Below are positions 1-13,094 of a stretch of 64,000 nucleotides of DNA, in pieces (position 1 is the stretch's first letter; every line of letters starts with the position of its first letter). This DNA is from Amoebidium appalachense. Taxonomy: Eukaryota > Ichthyosporea. Where the stretch lies: the NCBI GenBank assembly GCA_963693365.1, contig CAVNZM010000007.1:1984001-2048000 (forward strand), given 5' to 3'. A program made the position numbers and the translations under genes. The notes beneath the pieces are model-generated. The model saw nothing but the letters and a program-made list of their open reading frames with translations. It had not been told where the DNA came from and searched no databases.

Positions 1-22
1 GGGAGGTGGTGTATGTATATAT

Positions 23-67
<45 letters not shown>

Positions 68-162
68 CGTTGCTACCGAAAGGAGTTTCGGGTGTCTGGG
101 GACGGTCAAACGCTGCCATCAAAAGGTATGGCCCGTACCGGGGAGGTGGTGTATGTATATAT

Positions 163-208
<46 letters not shown>

Positions 209-303
209 CGTTGCTACCGAAAGGAGTTTCGGGTGTCTGGGGACGGTCAAACGCTGCCATCAAAAGGTATGGCCCGTACCGGGGAGGTGGTGTATGTATA
301 TGT

Positions 304-356
<53 letters not shown>

Positions 357-464
357 CGTTGCTACCGAAAGGAGTTTCGGGTGTCTGGGGACGGTCAAAC
401 GCTGCCATCAAAAGGTATGGCCCGTACCGGGGGAGGTGGTGTATGTATATATGTGTGTGTGTGT

Positions 465-497
<33 letters not shown>

Positions 498-612
498 CGT
501 TGCTACCGAAAGGAGTTTCGGGTGTCTGGGGACGGTCAAACGCTGCCATCAAAAGGTATGGCCCGTACCGGGGGAGGTGGTGTATGTATATATGTGTGTG
601 TGTGTGTGGGGT

Positions 613-650
<38 letters not shown>

Positions 651-749
651 CGTTGCTACCGAAAGGAGTTTCGGGTGTCTGGGGACGGTCAAACGCTGCC
701 ATCAAAAGGTATGGCCCGTACCGGGGAGGTGGTGTATGTATATATGTGT

Positions 750-815
<66 letters not shown>

Positions 816-950
816 ACCGAAAGGAGTTTCGGGTGTCTGGGGACGGTCAAACGCTGCCATCAAAAGGTATGGCCCGTACCGGGGAGGTGGTGTATGTGTA
901 TATGTGTGTGTGTGGGGGGGGGGGGAGGGGGGGGGGGGGGGGGGGGGTAG
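1..950 (+). repeat. Tandem repeat, seven units of about 140-158 bp with internal G-runs
   Basis: Units begin at about 1, 141, 282, 431, 572, 724 and 882. Each has a GGGAGGTGGTGTATGTATAT start, a short TG run, a G-run of roughly 25-50 bases, then a well conserved stretch containing CCGAAAGGAGTTTCGGGTG and GGTATGGCCCGTACC. Length differences lie almost wholly in the TG and G tracts. The seventh unit is cut off after its G-run at about 947. The unique part recurs once, diverged, at about 6868-6940. Long open frames across the array are repeat artefacts, not genes. Confidence 0.95.
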
Positions 951-1806
951 GAGGTTCCATGACCCGAAAAAATGCTGTCCCACAAACAAGCGGGAAGACA
1001 ATGAATGATCGTTCTCACCCAGTTGCATTGGTGCAGGTGGGTGACCTGCCCTTTTTGACTGCTGCAGACACACAGTGACTGCAGCTCTATAGGGACCATA
1101 GAGTAGCGATACAAGTTTGAGTGGCTATTAGGTCATCCCTGAAGTTGTTGCTGCATGAATGTGCCATATACCCTCAGGCTGGTTTGTTTCGAAAAGAACC
1201 GGTTTAAAAAAATCTTCTTTGTTTTATTGTAGTCCTCCTACCGGCGTAGATGAGGCTAGTCCGAGGACCATTTTGGGTGATTAATGAGCTGTCTGTTTGC
1301 TCATTTTTAACCTTCACTGACAAATGTTTGCATGGCAGTCCCCACGTGCATCTTCAACCCCTGAGTCCTCCCTCCCCCCCCCCCCCCTCCCCCGGCCAGG
1401 CGCCTCAACATGCACACGCACCCACGGACGCACTCACGCACACGCGCACCCACAACGCACCTGCGCACGCACACATGCACATCGTGGCACACACACACAC
1501 ACACACACACACACATTCACATTACGCACGCACAACACACACAGCCGCAGAAGCTCCGCCTTTTCTGGCGCTCCTAGCCTACCCAGAATGCGTCATGAGT
1601 GGAAATACAACAACAAGAAAAAAAAACTTTCATCACAAGCCCAAAATCCCCTTCACGAATACCATAGTGCCCCCCCCCCCCCCCCCCCCCAAAAAAACCA
1701 AAAAAAAAACCACCTCCCCACCTCTTATCCCCTCCCGCAGCTGCCCTTCCTTTCTTCTTGTTTCCCACAAACTTCTCAGGCTAGCACCCACTACGAGTAC
1801 ATCTCC

Positions 1807-1838
<32 letters not shown>

Positions 1839-2996
1839 AAAAAAAAAAAAAAAAACTGGCATATAAGTGCCTTTTTTCGAGTGCCTCCTGACCGTGTCAG
1901 AGAAGTGTCGTCGCTACTACCCGATACCGGGGGGAAAGGGGGGGAGGGAGGGGAGGAGGAGGGGGAAGGGGGGGGGGAAGCGGGGAGAAGGGGGGGGGGG
2001 GGGGGAGAGAGAGAGAGAGAAAGGAGTAGGGGGAGGGAGAGGGAAGAGAGAGAAAGATTACCAAGACGCGGGGCACTTTGGGCACCCGTTTCCCACCATG
2101 CATCTCCCCCAAGTAGTTCCTCCTCCACTGTCATTCCACAACTTGCACCCCTCCTCCACGCAACCACAACACCCTCCCTGAAATCTGTGTTGCAAAGCGA
2201 GCCTCTGTAATCAAATTCTTCTTGAGCCGTTCGTTGGCTTTTTTGTTTGGGATCCTTTCTGTGTGGTTCCACTTGAATACCCACTTTTCCCGACTCAGCC
2301 CCTAATAGCATATTGTACCCCCCCCCCCCCCTCCCCTCCCCCTCCCCCCCACCCACTCACCCACCCACCCACCCACCTCTCCTTCCCCTCTCCCGCCCCC
2401 TCTCCCTCCCCCCTCCCCTCCCCCCCCCCCCCCCCCCCCCTCTATCGTTCATCACATGCTGCCCGGCCGTATGCTAGAGGCTTCGGGTAAATGAGAATGG
2501 CCCAATTCCTTAATTCAGGTGTGTTATGGCCTGAAAACATTTTTGTCCCACAAACAAGCCCAAAAAAGAAGGCTGCTTTGGAGTTTCTCAGTTGCATTGG
2601 TGCAGGTGGGTGACCTGCCCTTGTTAACCGTTGCAGACACAGTGTCTGCAAATTGGGCTTGCCATTCGGATTCACTTTCAGACTAAGGAGGCTATTAGGG
2701 CACCCCTGAAAAATGTTGCTGAATGATTGAGCCAATATTCCTGGATTCACGTGCTAAAGAAGTTGACTCAAATATAATTCGACATTGCAATCTTGCAGCG
2801 TTACAACTTAACAGTTAAGTGATGCTGCCCAGGACCATTCAAATGGACCGATGGGCACTGACTGTCTGGTATTTGGGCAAGGAGACTCAGCCGTATACAT
2901 CTGCATGGCCCGTTGATCACCTCCAACAACCAATCCCCCCCCCCGCACCCCACCCACACTCCCCCCTCCGCCTTCCCCCGTTCCCCCTCAACACAG
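951..2996. repeat. Gene-free repeat mosaic
   Basis: This stretch holds C-runs and C-A junction tracts (1672-1710, 1808-1855), a purine-rich tract (1930-2060) and a pyrimidine-rich tract (2320-2440). Two copies of a dispersed repeat module lie at about 975-1080 and 2545-2660, recognised by GTCCCACAAACAAGC followed by GCAGGTGGGTGACCTGCC. I see no coding exon. Confidence 0.7.
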
Positions 2997-3141
2997 ACGT
3001 GCACACACACACACACACGCGCGCGCGTGCACACACACACACACACACGCACACACGCACCATGATGCGCATACACGCACACATGCACACAGGCACACAG
3101 GCACACAGGCACACAGGCACACACACACGCGCGCGCGCGCG

Positions 3142-3172
<31 letters not shown>

Positions 3173-3229
3173 GTGTCTCCAAAAGATGTACACACACACG
3201 CACACACTCATCGACGCACACACTCATCG

Positions 3230-3310
<81 letters not shown>

Positions 3311-3321
3311 CAACACACACG

Positions 3322-3415
<94 letters not shown>

Positions 3416-3484
3416 GTGCACACACGACACGCATACGCACACCCACACCAGCACACGCACACACATACTCACTCACACACACAC
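2997..3484. repeat. CA-rich microsatellite block
   Basis: Nearly continuous CA dinucleotides, interrupted by GC-rich alternating stretches (3019-3030, 3127-3142) and a few unique bases at 3180-3230. The longest pure CA runs are about 3235-3308 and 3326-3412. Confidence 0.97.
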
Positions 3485-3795
3485 CGGGGGTGCGTTTTAG
3501 ATACCCCAGCTCTGGGTCCACATCCAAACTGGCACATCAAGTGTGGGAGAAAAACACTTCATAACTTAGAAAAATCACCTCAAACCAACAAAATTCCTTT
3601 ATGATTACTCCCTTGGCCCCCCCCCCCCCCCCCCCCGGGGCCCGGGCCCCTCCAGCTGCCAATCCTTTTGTTTGTTTTCCATTTATTTTTATCTTAGGGC
3701 CGCAAGAAGAGCCCCCCTTTACCCCCCTCCCTCCTCCCCCCTGCACCCACCCACCCACCCTCCCAACCCTCCTTCGAGTACCCGGGTGCCGTGTC

Positions 3796-4334
3796 TGTTA
3801 AAACTCCGTAGTTGCATTGGTGCGTAAAACGGTATTCAAATCATAAGAGGAGCCGATGTGACAAATACCACACGAGTGCTCCTATGTCTTTGTATGTGTG
3901 TGTTTGTGTATGCGTGTGTTTTTTTTCTTTTGTTTTTTCTTTTTTTTGGGGGGGGGGGGGGAGGGGGGGAGGGAAGGGGGGGGGGGGGGGGGGACAAGGG
4001 GAAGACATGGATTAGATACTATGTTGATGGGTGGCTATGTGCGAGTGAATGGGTAGGAGGATTGAGGGGGAGGGAGGGTGTCAGAGAGGGGGACATGCAG
4101 GCATGATTTAGAAATAAATGGTGTGTGGGGGGCAAGGAGGGAAATGGGAGGGGGAGGGGGGGAGGGGGGGAAGGAGAGGGGGGAAGGGAGGAACCGGGAG
4201 GTTATAAATATTTGACGGTGTGTGAGACCGTGGTATCAAGCCTTCTTGATGCAGGGAAGGCGGGAGGGAAGAAGACAATTAAAAGATACCGAGCATTCAT
4301 TTGGCCAGTGTGTCCACCTACCCTTCCCCTCCAG

Positions 4335-4399
<65 letters not shown>

Positions 4400-4991
4400 C
4401 CCCCCCCCCCTGTTAAAACTCCGTAGTTGCATTGGTGCGTAAAACGGTATTCAAATCATAAGAGGAGCCGATGTGACAAATACCACACGAGTGCTCCTAT
4501 GTCTTTGTATGTGTGTGTTTGTGTATGCGTGTGTTTTTTTCTTTTGTTTTTTCTTTTTTTTTGGGGGGGGGGGGGAGGGGGAGGGAGGGGGGGGGGGGGA
4601 GGGGGGGGGGGGGGGGGGGGGGACAAGGGGAAGACATGGATTAGATACTATGTTGATGGGTGGCTATGTGCGAGTGAATGGGTAGGAGGATTGAGGGGGA
4701 GGGAGGGTGTCAGAGAGGGGGACATGCAGGCATGATTTAGAAATAAATGGTGTGTGGGGGGCAAGGAGGGAAGTGGGAGGGGGGGAGGGGGGGGGGAGGG
4801 GGGGGGGAAGGAGAGAGGGGGAGGGAGGAACCGGGAGGTTATAAATATTTGACGGTGTGTGAGACCGTGGTATCAAGCCTTCTTGATGCAGGGAAGGCGG
4901 GAGGGAAGAAGACAATTAAAAGATACCGAGCATTCATTTGGCCAGTGTGTCCACCTACCCTTCCCCTCCAGCCCCGCCCCCCCCCCCCCCC

Positions 4992-5037
<46 letters not shown>
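3796..5037 (+). repeat. Tandem duplication of a ~615-bp unit
   Basis: The unit starting TGTTAAAACTCCGTAGTTGC at 3796 starts again at 4411 and runs in the same order to about 5037: a unique part with GAGGAGCCGATGTGACAAAT, a T-rich run, a G-run, a second unique part with TAAATATTTGACGGTGTGTG, then a long C-run. The two copies are almost identical outside the homopolymers, which differ in length. This indicates a recent tandem duplication. Confidence 0.95.
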
Positions 5038-5047
<10 letters not shown>

Positions 5048-6634
5048 AAAAAAAAAAAAAAAAAGCAAACAAACAAAGGGTTGAAATGAGCATACTCTCC
5101 CCAATCCCCCAGACCCTCACGGCCTCACCCCTACCAGACCGCCTCAAGTTGTGTCACGACTACAGTGGTGATTGACCAAAATATTCCCCCCTCCCCCCTC
5201 CCCCTCCCCCCCCCCCCCCCCCCCCCCCCCCCCAAAAGAAAATAAAAAGATAAAAAAGATTAGAAATGAAAAAATGCGGAAAGTATTGGTGGATTAGCTG
5301 CAACAGATATGCCCATTTATTATTGTAATTCTTCTCCTCCCTGCCTCGTCTCCACTTTCATGATGCTCCGCAGGGCACCAGTTGTCAACCCCTCTCCCTA
5401 GTACCCATAACATACATCCGCAGCATGACAATAATTCAAAGTTTTAACTTTTTTAATATTTTATAGGGAGGCCAAATCGCAATAGCAGGTCAAGCACGGC
5501 CCCCCATCGGGAAGAAAAATATCACACCAAAAGTTTCCCACCACATATACGCGGCAGGTCGGTCATCACCCCTCCTCTCAGGCAAACACAGCGCCCTGTA
5601 GTATTTGGATATTATTGTGTCTTGCAGATTATGTCCGTTTTATGCGATTAGTAAGACTTTTGTTTTGCTCTTCTTTTTGATTCTTTCTGCTTAGTCCTAC
5701 TCGATTCCTGATTCCTCCCTGGGGGCTCTCCTTTCCCTCTTGCCCCCCCCCCCCCCCCCCCCTCCCCCAACCCCAACCCCCATTCCTTCCCTATGTAGAG
5801 GGGGAGGTGAAAAAGGTGTAAATGTTGTGGGGGGGGGGTGTGGGGGGGGGGGGGGGGGGGGGGGCTACTTTCTCGTGCTAGGGGGAGACAAGAGGGGAAG
5901 GAGGGGGGAGGTGGGCAGATCTTGATTAGTGCCACAGGCTGTGTTCGTGAAATTTGGGATCTTGCCAAACCGTCCCGACTTGACAGAGTTTATGTACCCC
6001 GAAAATATTTCAGTTCCACAATCAAGCGCCTGCAGCTGAAAATCCCAGTTTTCAATATATGTAGCCTAATGACAGAAGTGGTAGTGGGTGACCAGCCATG
6101 TTGAACTTTGCAGGTAGATGATGACTGCAACGGCTGCTTGCAAATTCCACAGAGTGGCATTTTGCATTGGCATAATGGGGCGCCCGTGAGGAGTTGCAGA
6201 AAAGTCATTCAACCCCAAAGTGGTCGTTGCAAACATACTACGGTGAACTGTGTTCCACAAGTTTAATAAGAATGGATGGAAGGGCTTCATAGCGCAATGG
6301 CCAAGTGACATCTGTTGCAGAATCGACCACAGTTTTTTTGTTTCTCAGTTTTTCCTCCCCTTTTTAGGGGGGGAGAGGGAGAGGGGAGGGGGAGGGGGGG
6401 GGGGGGGGGGGGGGGGCTTTACAGACCCTGCCTCCATATCTCCCACCCGCTAATGAGTACATCATCCCCCACCTCCCCTTCCACTCTACAACTGTGTTCC
6501 CCACCAGGCCGTCTACCACCCTCCTCCTTCCCACCCCTCTCCGTCGACCTCAGCCTAATGGCGCGTTCAAATTTTACCCACATCATACAGGTGTGCTGTC
6601 ATGTGCGCTTTGAAATGTGCTAAATGCGTGGGTG

Positions 6635-6726
<92 letters not shown>

Positions 6727-7779
6727 CGCGCGCGCGCGTGCCACGGTGCGTGTGCGTGTGCGTTTGCGTGTGTGTGCGTGTGTGTGTGCGCGTGTGTGCC
6801 TGTGTCCCATGTGTACATGTATGTGTTTTGGCGTTTTGGTAATTTTTTGGAGACTGAGGGGGGAGAGTACCGAAAACAGTTTGGGCTTCTGGGAACAGTC
6901 AAACGCTATCATCAAAGGGAATTATGGCCCGTACTGGGGGGGGGTGGGTTGGGGCGGGTGGTGGTGGCGCGGGATTGGAAGGAAGGCTGGGGCGGAAGGG
7001 GGGCAGACGGGGCTAATTAAGACTCTTCGAAATTTTGGGCACACCTTAAGGTTGTCCACCACCTTGCCCCAACAATCCCCCAACACCTTTCCACACCTCC
7101 CTCACTGACAGCCAAACACAACACGTGCACCCTTCCTGAAACTGGTGTTGCAAAATCAGCCGCCATCTACTGTAGTATGTCATTAGTTTGGCCACCTTTT
7201 TTTGTTCTTGCGGTCCTTTCACGTGGTTCCACTTAAATTCCTGCTTTTCCTCCCCTCCCCTCCCTCTACCATTCATCTTGTGCTGACTAACCGTGTTCTA
7301 GAGTCTTCAGCCCGTGAGAGCCTGACAAAAATAACAATTTCGAAGTTTTCTCCATGGCCTGAAAAGTGTTTAGGTCCCACAAACAAGCGCCAAAAGTTGC
7401 CTGTCACACCATTTTCTCTGTCGCATTATTGCGGGTGGGTGGCCTCCTCTTTTTAAACCGTTGCAGACAGATTGCATTGTGGCTGGAGGCTTTTGAGTGA
7501 GATCTTGCACGTCTTTTTGACTATTAGGTCACCCCTGAAGGAAGTTGTTGGATTATTGAGCCATATCATGGGCCAAGGCCTCCTTTATACTAACATAAGA
7601 GGCCTTGGCCATATCCCTCGTTTGTTTCAAAGAAACCGATTAAGAAAAATCCTACTTTGCAAAAATAGGTGCAGCGTTACTAACTTAACAGCTAAGTGAT
7701 GCTAGACCCAGGACCATTCAAGTCAGGTGATTAATGATTTGCCTGCTTTGCCCTCTCTCCTCTCAAAACACACACACAT

Positions 7780-7810
<31 letters not shown>

Positions 7811-7814
7811 CACA

Positions 7815-7850
<36 letters not shown>

Positions 7851-9670
7851 CAAACGGTGACACAACACACATTCGCATGTGACTTTGTGTGTGACTTTGT
7901 GCGCCTGTGTGTGTGTGTGTGTGTGTGGGTGTGTGTATGTGTAGGGGAGGGGGGGGGGGTGGGGGGGGGGTGGGGGGGGGGGGGGGGGGGGGGGGGAGGG
8001 AAAGACGACTTGGGTCTTTGGGGACCTTTATATGCTCAGGGGACGTATCACTGTTACTTCGCTGTACCGGGGAGGAGGGAGGGGGGAGGAGGGGGGGGGG
8101 CCGAGGGGATGGGGGGAGGAAAGTGAGAAAGAGGGAAAAGGAGAGGAGAGAGGGAATTGTCAAGTTTGGGAAGCATTAAGCACCCCTTTCCCACCCCCTC
8201 GCCCAAATATATCCCCCTACACCGTCAATAAACAATGTACTTTCCTTTTTCAGACAAACACAACGCCCCCCACGAAGGCCGTGATGCAGATTGAGTCCTG
8301 CCCGATCATGTGAGTGTGCAGGCTATGATTCAGAAGTCTTCCACTCTGCATTATTCAACTGAGGAACCTTCAGTGATTGGTTCCACTTGAAACCCTACTT
8401 GTCTAAAATATCTGTGTCAAAGATTTGTAAACCCCCCCCCCCCCCCCTCCTCCCCTCCTCCCCTTCTCTCTCTATGTCTCTCTCTCTCACCAAGCGGAAG
8501 GTGTAAGATTCGGACCACTGCATGTCCACTGAATTAATTAAGGTCATCCCCTGAATTCATGAAACTGTTGCAGAATGATTGATCAGCGAATGTTCCTGGG
8601 AGGAGGTTTAATATTCCACCGTGCCCATAGTAAGTGTTCCAGGAATATCCCGGGGTGTACTTTCATTATAAGTTTAGAGTAGCAAATTGCGCACTTTTCT
8701 ACCGTTAAGACCTAATATGCGATTTTTGTACACAAGGCTTCCACACACATGTGCACACTTGCACGGTACCCCTCACCTCCAATCAACCCCCCCCCCCTCC
8801 CTCCCCTCTTTCTCTCCCCCTGACATGTGTGCGCGTGCGCACACGTGCACACATACACCCGCACTCACACGCACACGCACGCACGCAGACACACGCGCAT
8901 GCACGCACAGGCGCACACGCACACGCACACGCGTAGGCGCATTCGCAACACACACACACACACACACCCACAAAACCACACACACACACACACACACCCC
9001 CACACACACACGCACCTCGGGAGCTCCATTCTTTCTGACTCTTTTTGACTACGCCAGCTGTAGTGTCCACATCCAACCCGAATTGCCTCCTTCGAGTGGC
9101 TCTTTACCGTGCCTATAATTGCGACTTCGTAGTTGCATTTGTGAAAAAAACGTCTTTGAAGTTATAAGAGGAGCCAGTGCTAATACTGCACGAGTGTTCC
9201 TATGCCTTGGGGGCGGAGGGGGAGGGGAGGGGAAGGGGGGGGGGGGGGGGGGGGGGGAGGGGGGGGGGAGGGGGGGAGGGAAAGGGGGGGGGAGGGAAAG
9301 AGGATAAAGGAGGGGAAATCCAAATTGTGTTACATAAGAGCGGGTAGGGGTTGTCACGGCCCATATCGGCAACAAAATATTCACTCCCATTAAATTTCCC
9401 ACCACGGGCCCTACACGGTAGGCCCTCCCACATGTACGTCGTCACCACCCCTCCTTTCAGGCAAACACAGCACCCTGTGTACTTGGAGCCCGTGTTGCAG
9501 ATTAAGCCTATCGTGTGCCTGATTACTAAGGCTTTCTTTTGCCTCTCTTTTGGATCCTTTCTGGCGTGTCTAACTTGCATCCTCATTTCTCCCTGGGGGC
9601 TCTCCTTTTCAAATACCCCCCTCCCCCCCTCCCTCCCCCCCCCCTGTCCCCCTCATGCACACACACAGGT

Positions 9671-9714
<44 letters not shown>

Positions 9715-10790
9715 CTCTTGACTGGTGTTTGACCATGTTCATGATATTTGGGAAGTTGCCAAACTCGTCCGACTTAATGATTAATTTCCGTACTCATCAG
9801 CATCCCGGTCCCACAATCAAGTGCCTGAAACGACTTTTCAAATTCTCCAGGCATGCTCGTCTCAAAAGTGGTGTTGGGTGACCTGCCCATGTTGACCGTT
9901 TCAGTCACTTGTACGAAGTGACTGCAGATGATCTTCCACTATGCCGAGTAGCAGCGATGCTATTACGTCCCTCATTCGCAAAAGGTCACCCCACTGAATG
10001 GTTGCAGAATAATTCGTTGCTTCCCAGTCACCTGTTGTGGACACACATAAGAACTGGAAGAATGGGCCCATTCATAGTTGCATTGCAATTGCCAAACGGT
10101 GTATGTTGGAGGATCGATCACGATATATAAGCCATCGATTTTTTTTTTCAAAGTTTAAAGATCCGTAGTACAAATCGCAGCCTGAGGATCCTTGTGACTT
10201 AGTGACTTAAACACAAGATCCCTCTCAAGAGTACGAACCAGTGACCCTCTCTGTGCCCTCGGCTGAACCCTCCCACCGAAGCTACCCTTTTTATATATAT
10301 TATTTTTCGTCCCACAATCTCCTCCCCATACTAACACATGCCCCCCCCCCCCCCCCCCCTTCTCCCCTCCCCCCCCCCCCCCCCCCCCCCCCGCCCCCTC
10401 TCCCCCCCCAGTTTTCCCTTGCTGTGGCCGCCAAGACTTCAAGATGGCAATTGCCCCCCCAAAAAAATGCCACGGTCGTATTTCGTAGGTCTGGAGTCAA
10501 TGTAGCTTTTTATAAGGGTTACGGCAATAATGTACATACCTGTTTTTGTTTGGGGTGAAGGGGAGCCTCAAAGGACCGGAGACCGGCACGGGGGGGGGGG
10601 GGGGGGGGGGGGGGGGAAGGAGTCTTGGGGGGGGGGGGGGGGGGGGGGGGGGAGAAGGTAGCTGTCCATACCTACTGTGTTGACTCAGAGAGGGCAGGGG
10701 TTAACATGAGAGGACTCGGGGGATTTCCTGGGTGAATCCTTGGCAGGGCGTGGAGTTTGGTGAATGGTGGTCCTCCTTTTTTTTTTTTCT

Positions 10791-10840
<50 letters not shown>

Positions 10841-10944
10841 GGATGAGGAAGAGGAGGCATGGAGCAGACATGAGTGCCGGGGTGGCTGTGTGGGTGTTTT
10901 TTTTATTTTTATTTTTAGGGATGGATGGCCGGGGGCCGGGGGCC

Positions 10945-11026
<82 letters not shown>

Positions 11027-11090
11027 GGAAGAACCGGCGTCATTCGCCGATGTGATTAAAACTGCACGAGTTTCCTGTGTCTTTTTTTTC

Positions 11091-11132
<42 letters not shown>

Positions 11133-12165
11133 TAAACGAGGGGAAGTCTAAAATGTGCTAAATCAGAGCGGGTAGGGGCTGAGCACGGCCCCCCCTAGTA
11201 GGGAAAAATAATGACACCAGTTTCTCACCAAAACCCCCCACACGGTAGGCCCTCCCACATGCACACCGTCACCACCCCTCCTCTCAGGCATACACAGCAC
11301 CATATATGTATTTGGAGCCTGTGTTGCAGAATAAGAGTAAGGGACATGCCACACAGGGGTATATACACTCGACCACTGGCCCAATACACCCCACTCGGCT
11401 ATAAGGTCTTCTCCATGTTGTGTTGCAGATAGTCCTCCCTTCTAGTAGCATCCGTAGCAGAAAGTGTTTCTTGTTCCACTTGTGTTACATATGAATGCAA
11501 TCAAGGCTTCTTAACGCGTGTAATGTTATTGACTGATGCACATCCCTCAGGGATAAAACACAGACAGAACACCGCAGTTCGTACTACAAACCCTTAGACG
11601 GTCACTGACAGGACCATTTGGGTGCTTAATAAGTTATCCGTGGACGCTTCGCTACCTCTAGACTCAGCTTGTGTAGATTCATACTGACAGTATATGGACA
11701 AGCTACATTGCGCACATTTGTATACATAAACATTCATGTCCTATCCTCCCCCCCCCCTCCCCCCCCCCCCCCCCCTTCCCCCTCTTGCAGCTGCAATAAG
11801 CTTAATTAAGTCCACTATAGGCGTTCCGTCATTCACTTTGCCTTTCTTTTTGGGATTTATATTTTTCTGCATGGCCTCACAGGAATCCCCAACATTCCGG
11901 CTCGTCTTTCCGTTTTGGCCCAAGAGCTCCCTTTCCCGCCTGATGTGCGAGGGAGTGAAGGAGAGGTGGGGGGGAAGATGGAAACAGTCTGTATGTTAAA
12001 AAGTGTTTGTTTACGTGTGTGACACCGCGCGCGTGTGTGTTTTATTTATCATTTTCAATCAAGTTTTTTTTTTGTTTGTTTGTTGAGGGGTTGGGGGAGA
12101 GGGTTTGGGGTGGGGGGGGGGGGGGGGGGGGATGGGAGGTTGGACAGGGAGTGGGGTATTTGCTT
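5038..12165. repeat. Gene-free repeat mosaic with diverged copies of a multi-kilobase repeat
   Basis: No coding exon was recognised. Segments recur in the same order and orientation, for example the 'CACGAGTGTTCCTATG' segment (9175-9205), the 'CAGGCAAACACAGC' segment (5581, 9460) and the 'GTCCCACAAACAAGC' segment (7374), with related forms at 6010-6110, 9800-9930 and 11040-11350. They are separated by G/C homopolymers and CA/TG tracts. A pure TG run lies at about 6636-6722 and a GCAC/CA run at about 7775-7850. The repeats look old and decayed. Confidence 0.7.
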
Positions 12166-12170
12166 TCCAG

Positions 12171-13030
12171 ATACGTATATGTATACGTGGTCACTTGCAA
12201 GGCCATTTGGGTAGATGTCCTAATCAATCAATTAAAAACCGGACGCCAGCCGGAGAGAACTCATAAGAACGTTCCGTAGCCGTGGCTACTGCTGAATACT
12301 GACCATGATGCTCGCACTACACCTATGCCTTGCAGCAGGTTTCGAGGGAGCACACGGGCAGCTTCTTGTTTGTGTAGGGCAGGCAGGGCCGGGACTCAGC
12401 AGGCCACGTGTCTGGGGGGCACTCTGTGTGTGTGGCGTAGAACCAGTCCTTGCAGTTCTTGGGCGTCGACCCGCCCTGCAGCCCGTCGCCCAAATCCCCC
12501 CAGCGCTGCCGCTTCCAGCCTCGCTCTGCCGCCGTGCACGTGTGGGCTTCTGCGGCCTGCAGCATGCATCCACCGTGCACTTGTCGAAAAGTTCGTGGCC
12601 TACATAGCGCGCACACTTTCTGCGGGCCCAAACGTTGTAGTGGTCGGGGCAATCGCCAATGTCTGAGGCGTCCCAATCGGTACAAGTCATGACGTAGTTC
12701 TCTGTAGAAGTAGTGTTCTCCGGAGTAGATGTAGTGTTCTCTGTGTGCGTGTCGTTTGAGAGACTGTCCGAGAAGACGGGGACACAGCACTCATCCACCG
12801 TGCACTTGTCGAACACCTCGTGGCCTGCATAGCGCGCACACTTTCTGTTGCTCCAGACCCCGTGGTGGTCGGGGCAGGCGCCAACGCCCGAGGCGTCCCA
12901 CTCGGTGCATGTCATGACGAAGTTTTTGGAGCTCTGTGTGCGGGGTTGGGTCGAGAGGCCCGAGGCAACAGCCAGAGCAGCGGCGAGGATAACAAACTTC
13001 ATGGCGGTGGGTTGACTGTTCGGTATTGTA
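12171..13030 (-). repeat. Left arm of an 860-bp inverted duplication
   Basis: The reverse complement of this arm matches 14350-15210, starting at TACAATACCGAACAGTCAAC and ending near CCACGTATAC. The arms are nearly identical over the coding part and less alike in the 3' flank. They are separated by a 1.3-kb spacer and carry the divergent cysteine-rich genes. Confidence 0.95.
12286..13002 (-). pseudogene. Secreted cysteine-rich repeat protein, frameshifted copy
   Basis: As written this frame gives 238 residues. Residues 1-16 are a signal peptide (MKFVILAAALAVASGLS). Two cysteine-rich repeats follow, each with a C-T-[ED]-W-D start, a C-P-D-H, an R-K-C-A-R-Y and a final K-C-T-V-D-x-C-C. After residues ARRQSEAGSGS the frame departs from the sister gene at 14378-15055. 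Two extra bases (CT) before the G-run at about 12497-12505 shift the frame, so the third repeat is replaced by an arginine/proline/serine-rich tail. The lost third repeat is still readable in another frame, ending in L-E-T-C-C-K-A and a stop at 12323. The AATAAA signal of the sister gene is also altered here. It is either a recent pseudogene or a protein with a new C-terminus. The function of the family is not known to me. Confidence 0.8.
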
Positions 13031-13087
13031 AGGATGTATCAGTTGTATATAGGTAGAGTACTGAGGTCCAAGTTGAAAGGGACCCCA

Positions 13088-13094
13088 ATTTATA
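13088..13094 (-). promoter_or_regulatory. Putative TATA box of the left cysteine-rich gene
   Basis: On the minus strand this reads TATAAAT, about 90 bases before the ATG at 13002. It lies just outside the duplicated arm, so the two sister genes have different core promoters. Confidence 0.45.

Noticed and set aside
6-1078. Long open frames of 300+ codons rich in glycine
   Set aside because: They are translations of the G-run tandem repeat in all three frames; no codon bias or domain.
2801-3604. His/Thr-rich and Cys/Val-rich open frames over CA tracts
   Set aside because: Dinucleotide microsatellites give stop-free frames on both strands; the same applies to all T-H and C-V repeat frames in the window.
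10190-10270. tRNA-like T-arm (GAACCAGTGACCC)
   Set aside because: No matching acceptor stem or D-arm was found in either direction.
12305-12692. Open frames on the strand opposite the left cysteine-rich gene
   Set aside because: They are antisense shadows; the sense frames share the signal peptide and cysteine pattern with the sister gene.
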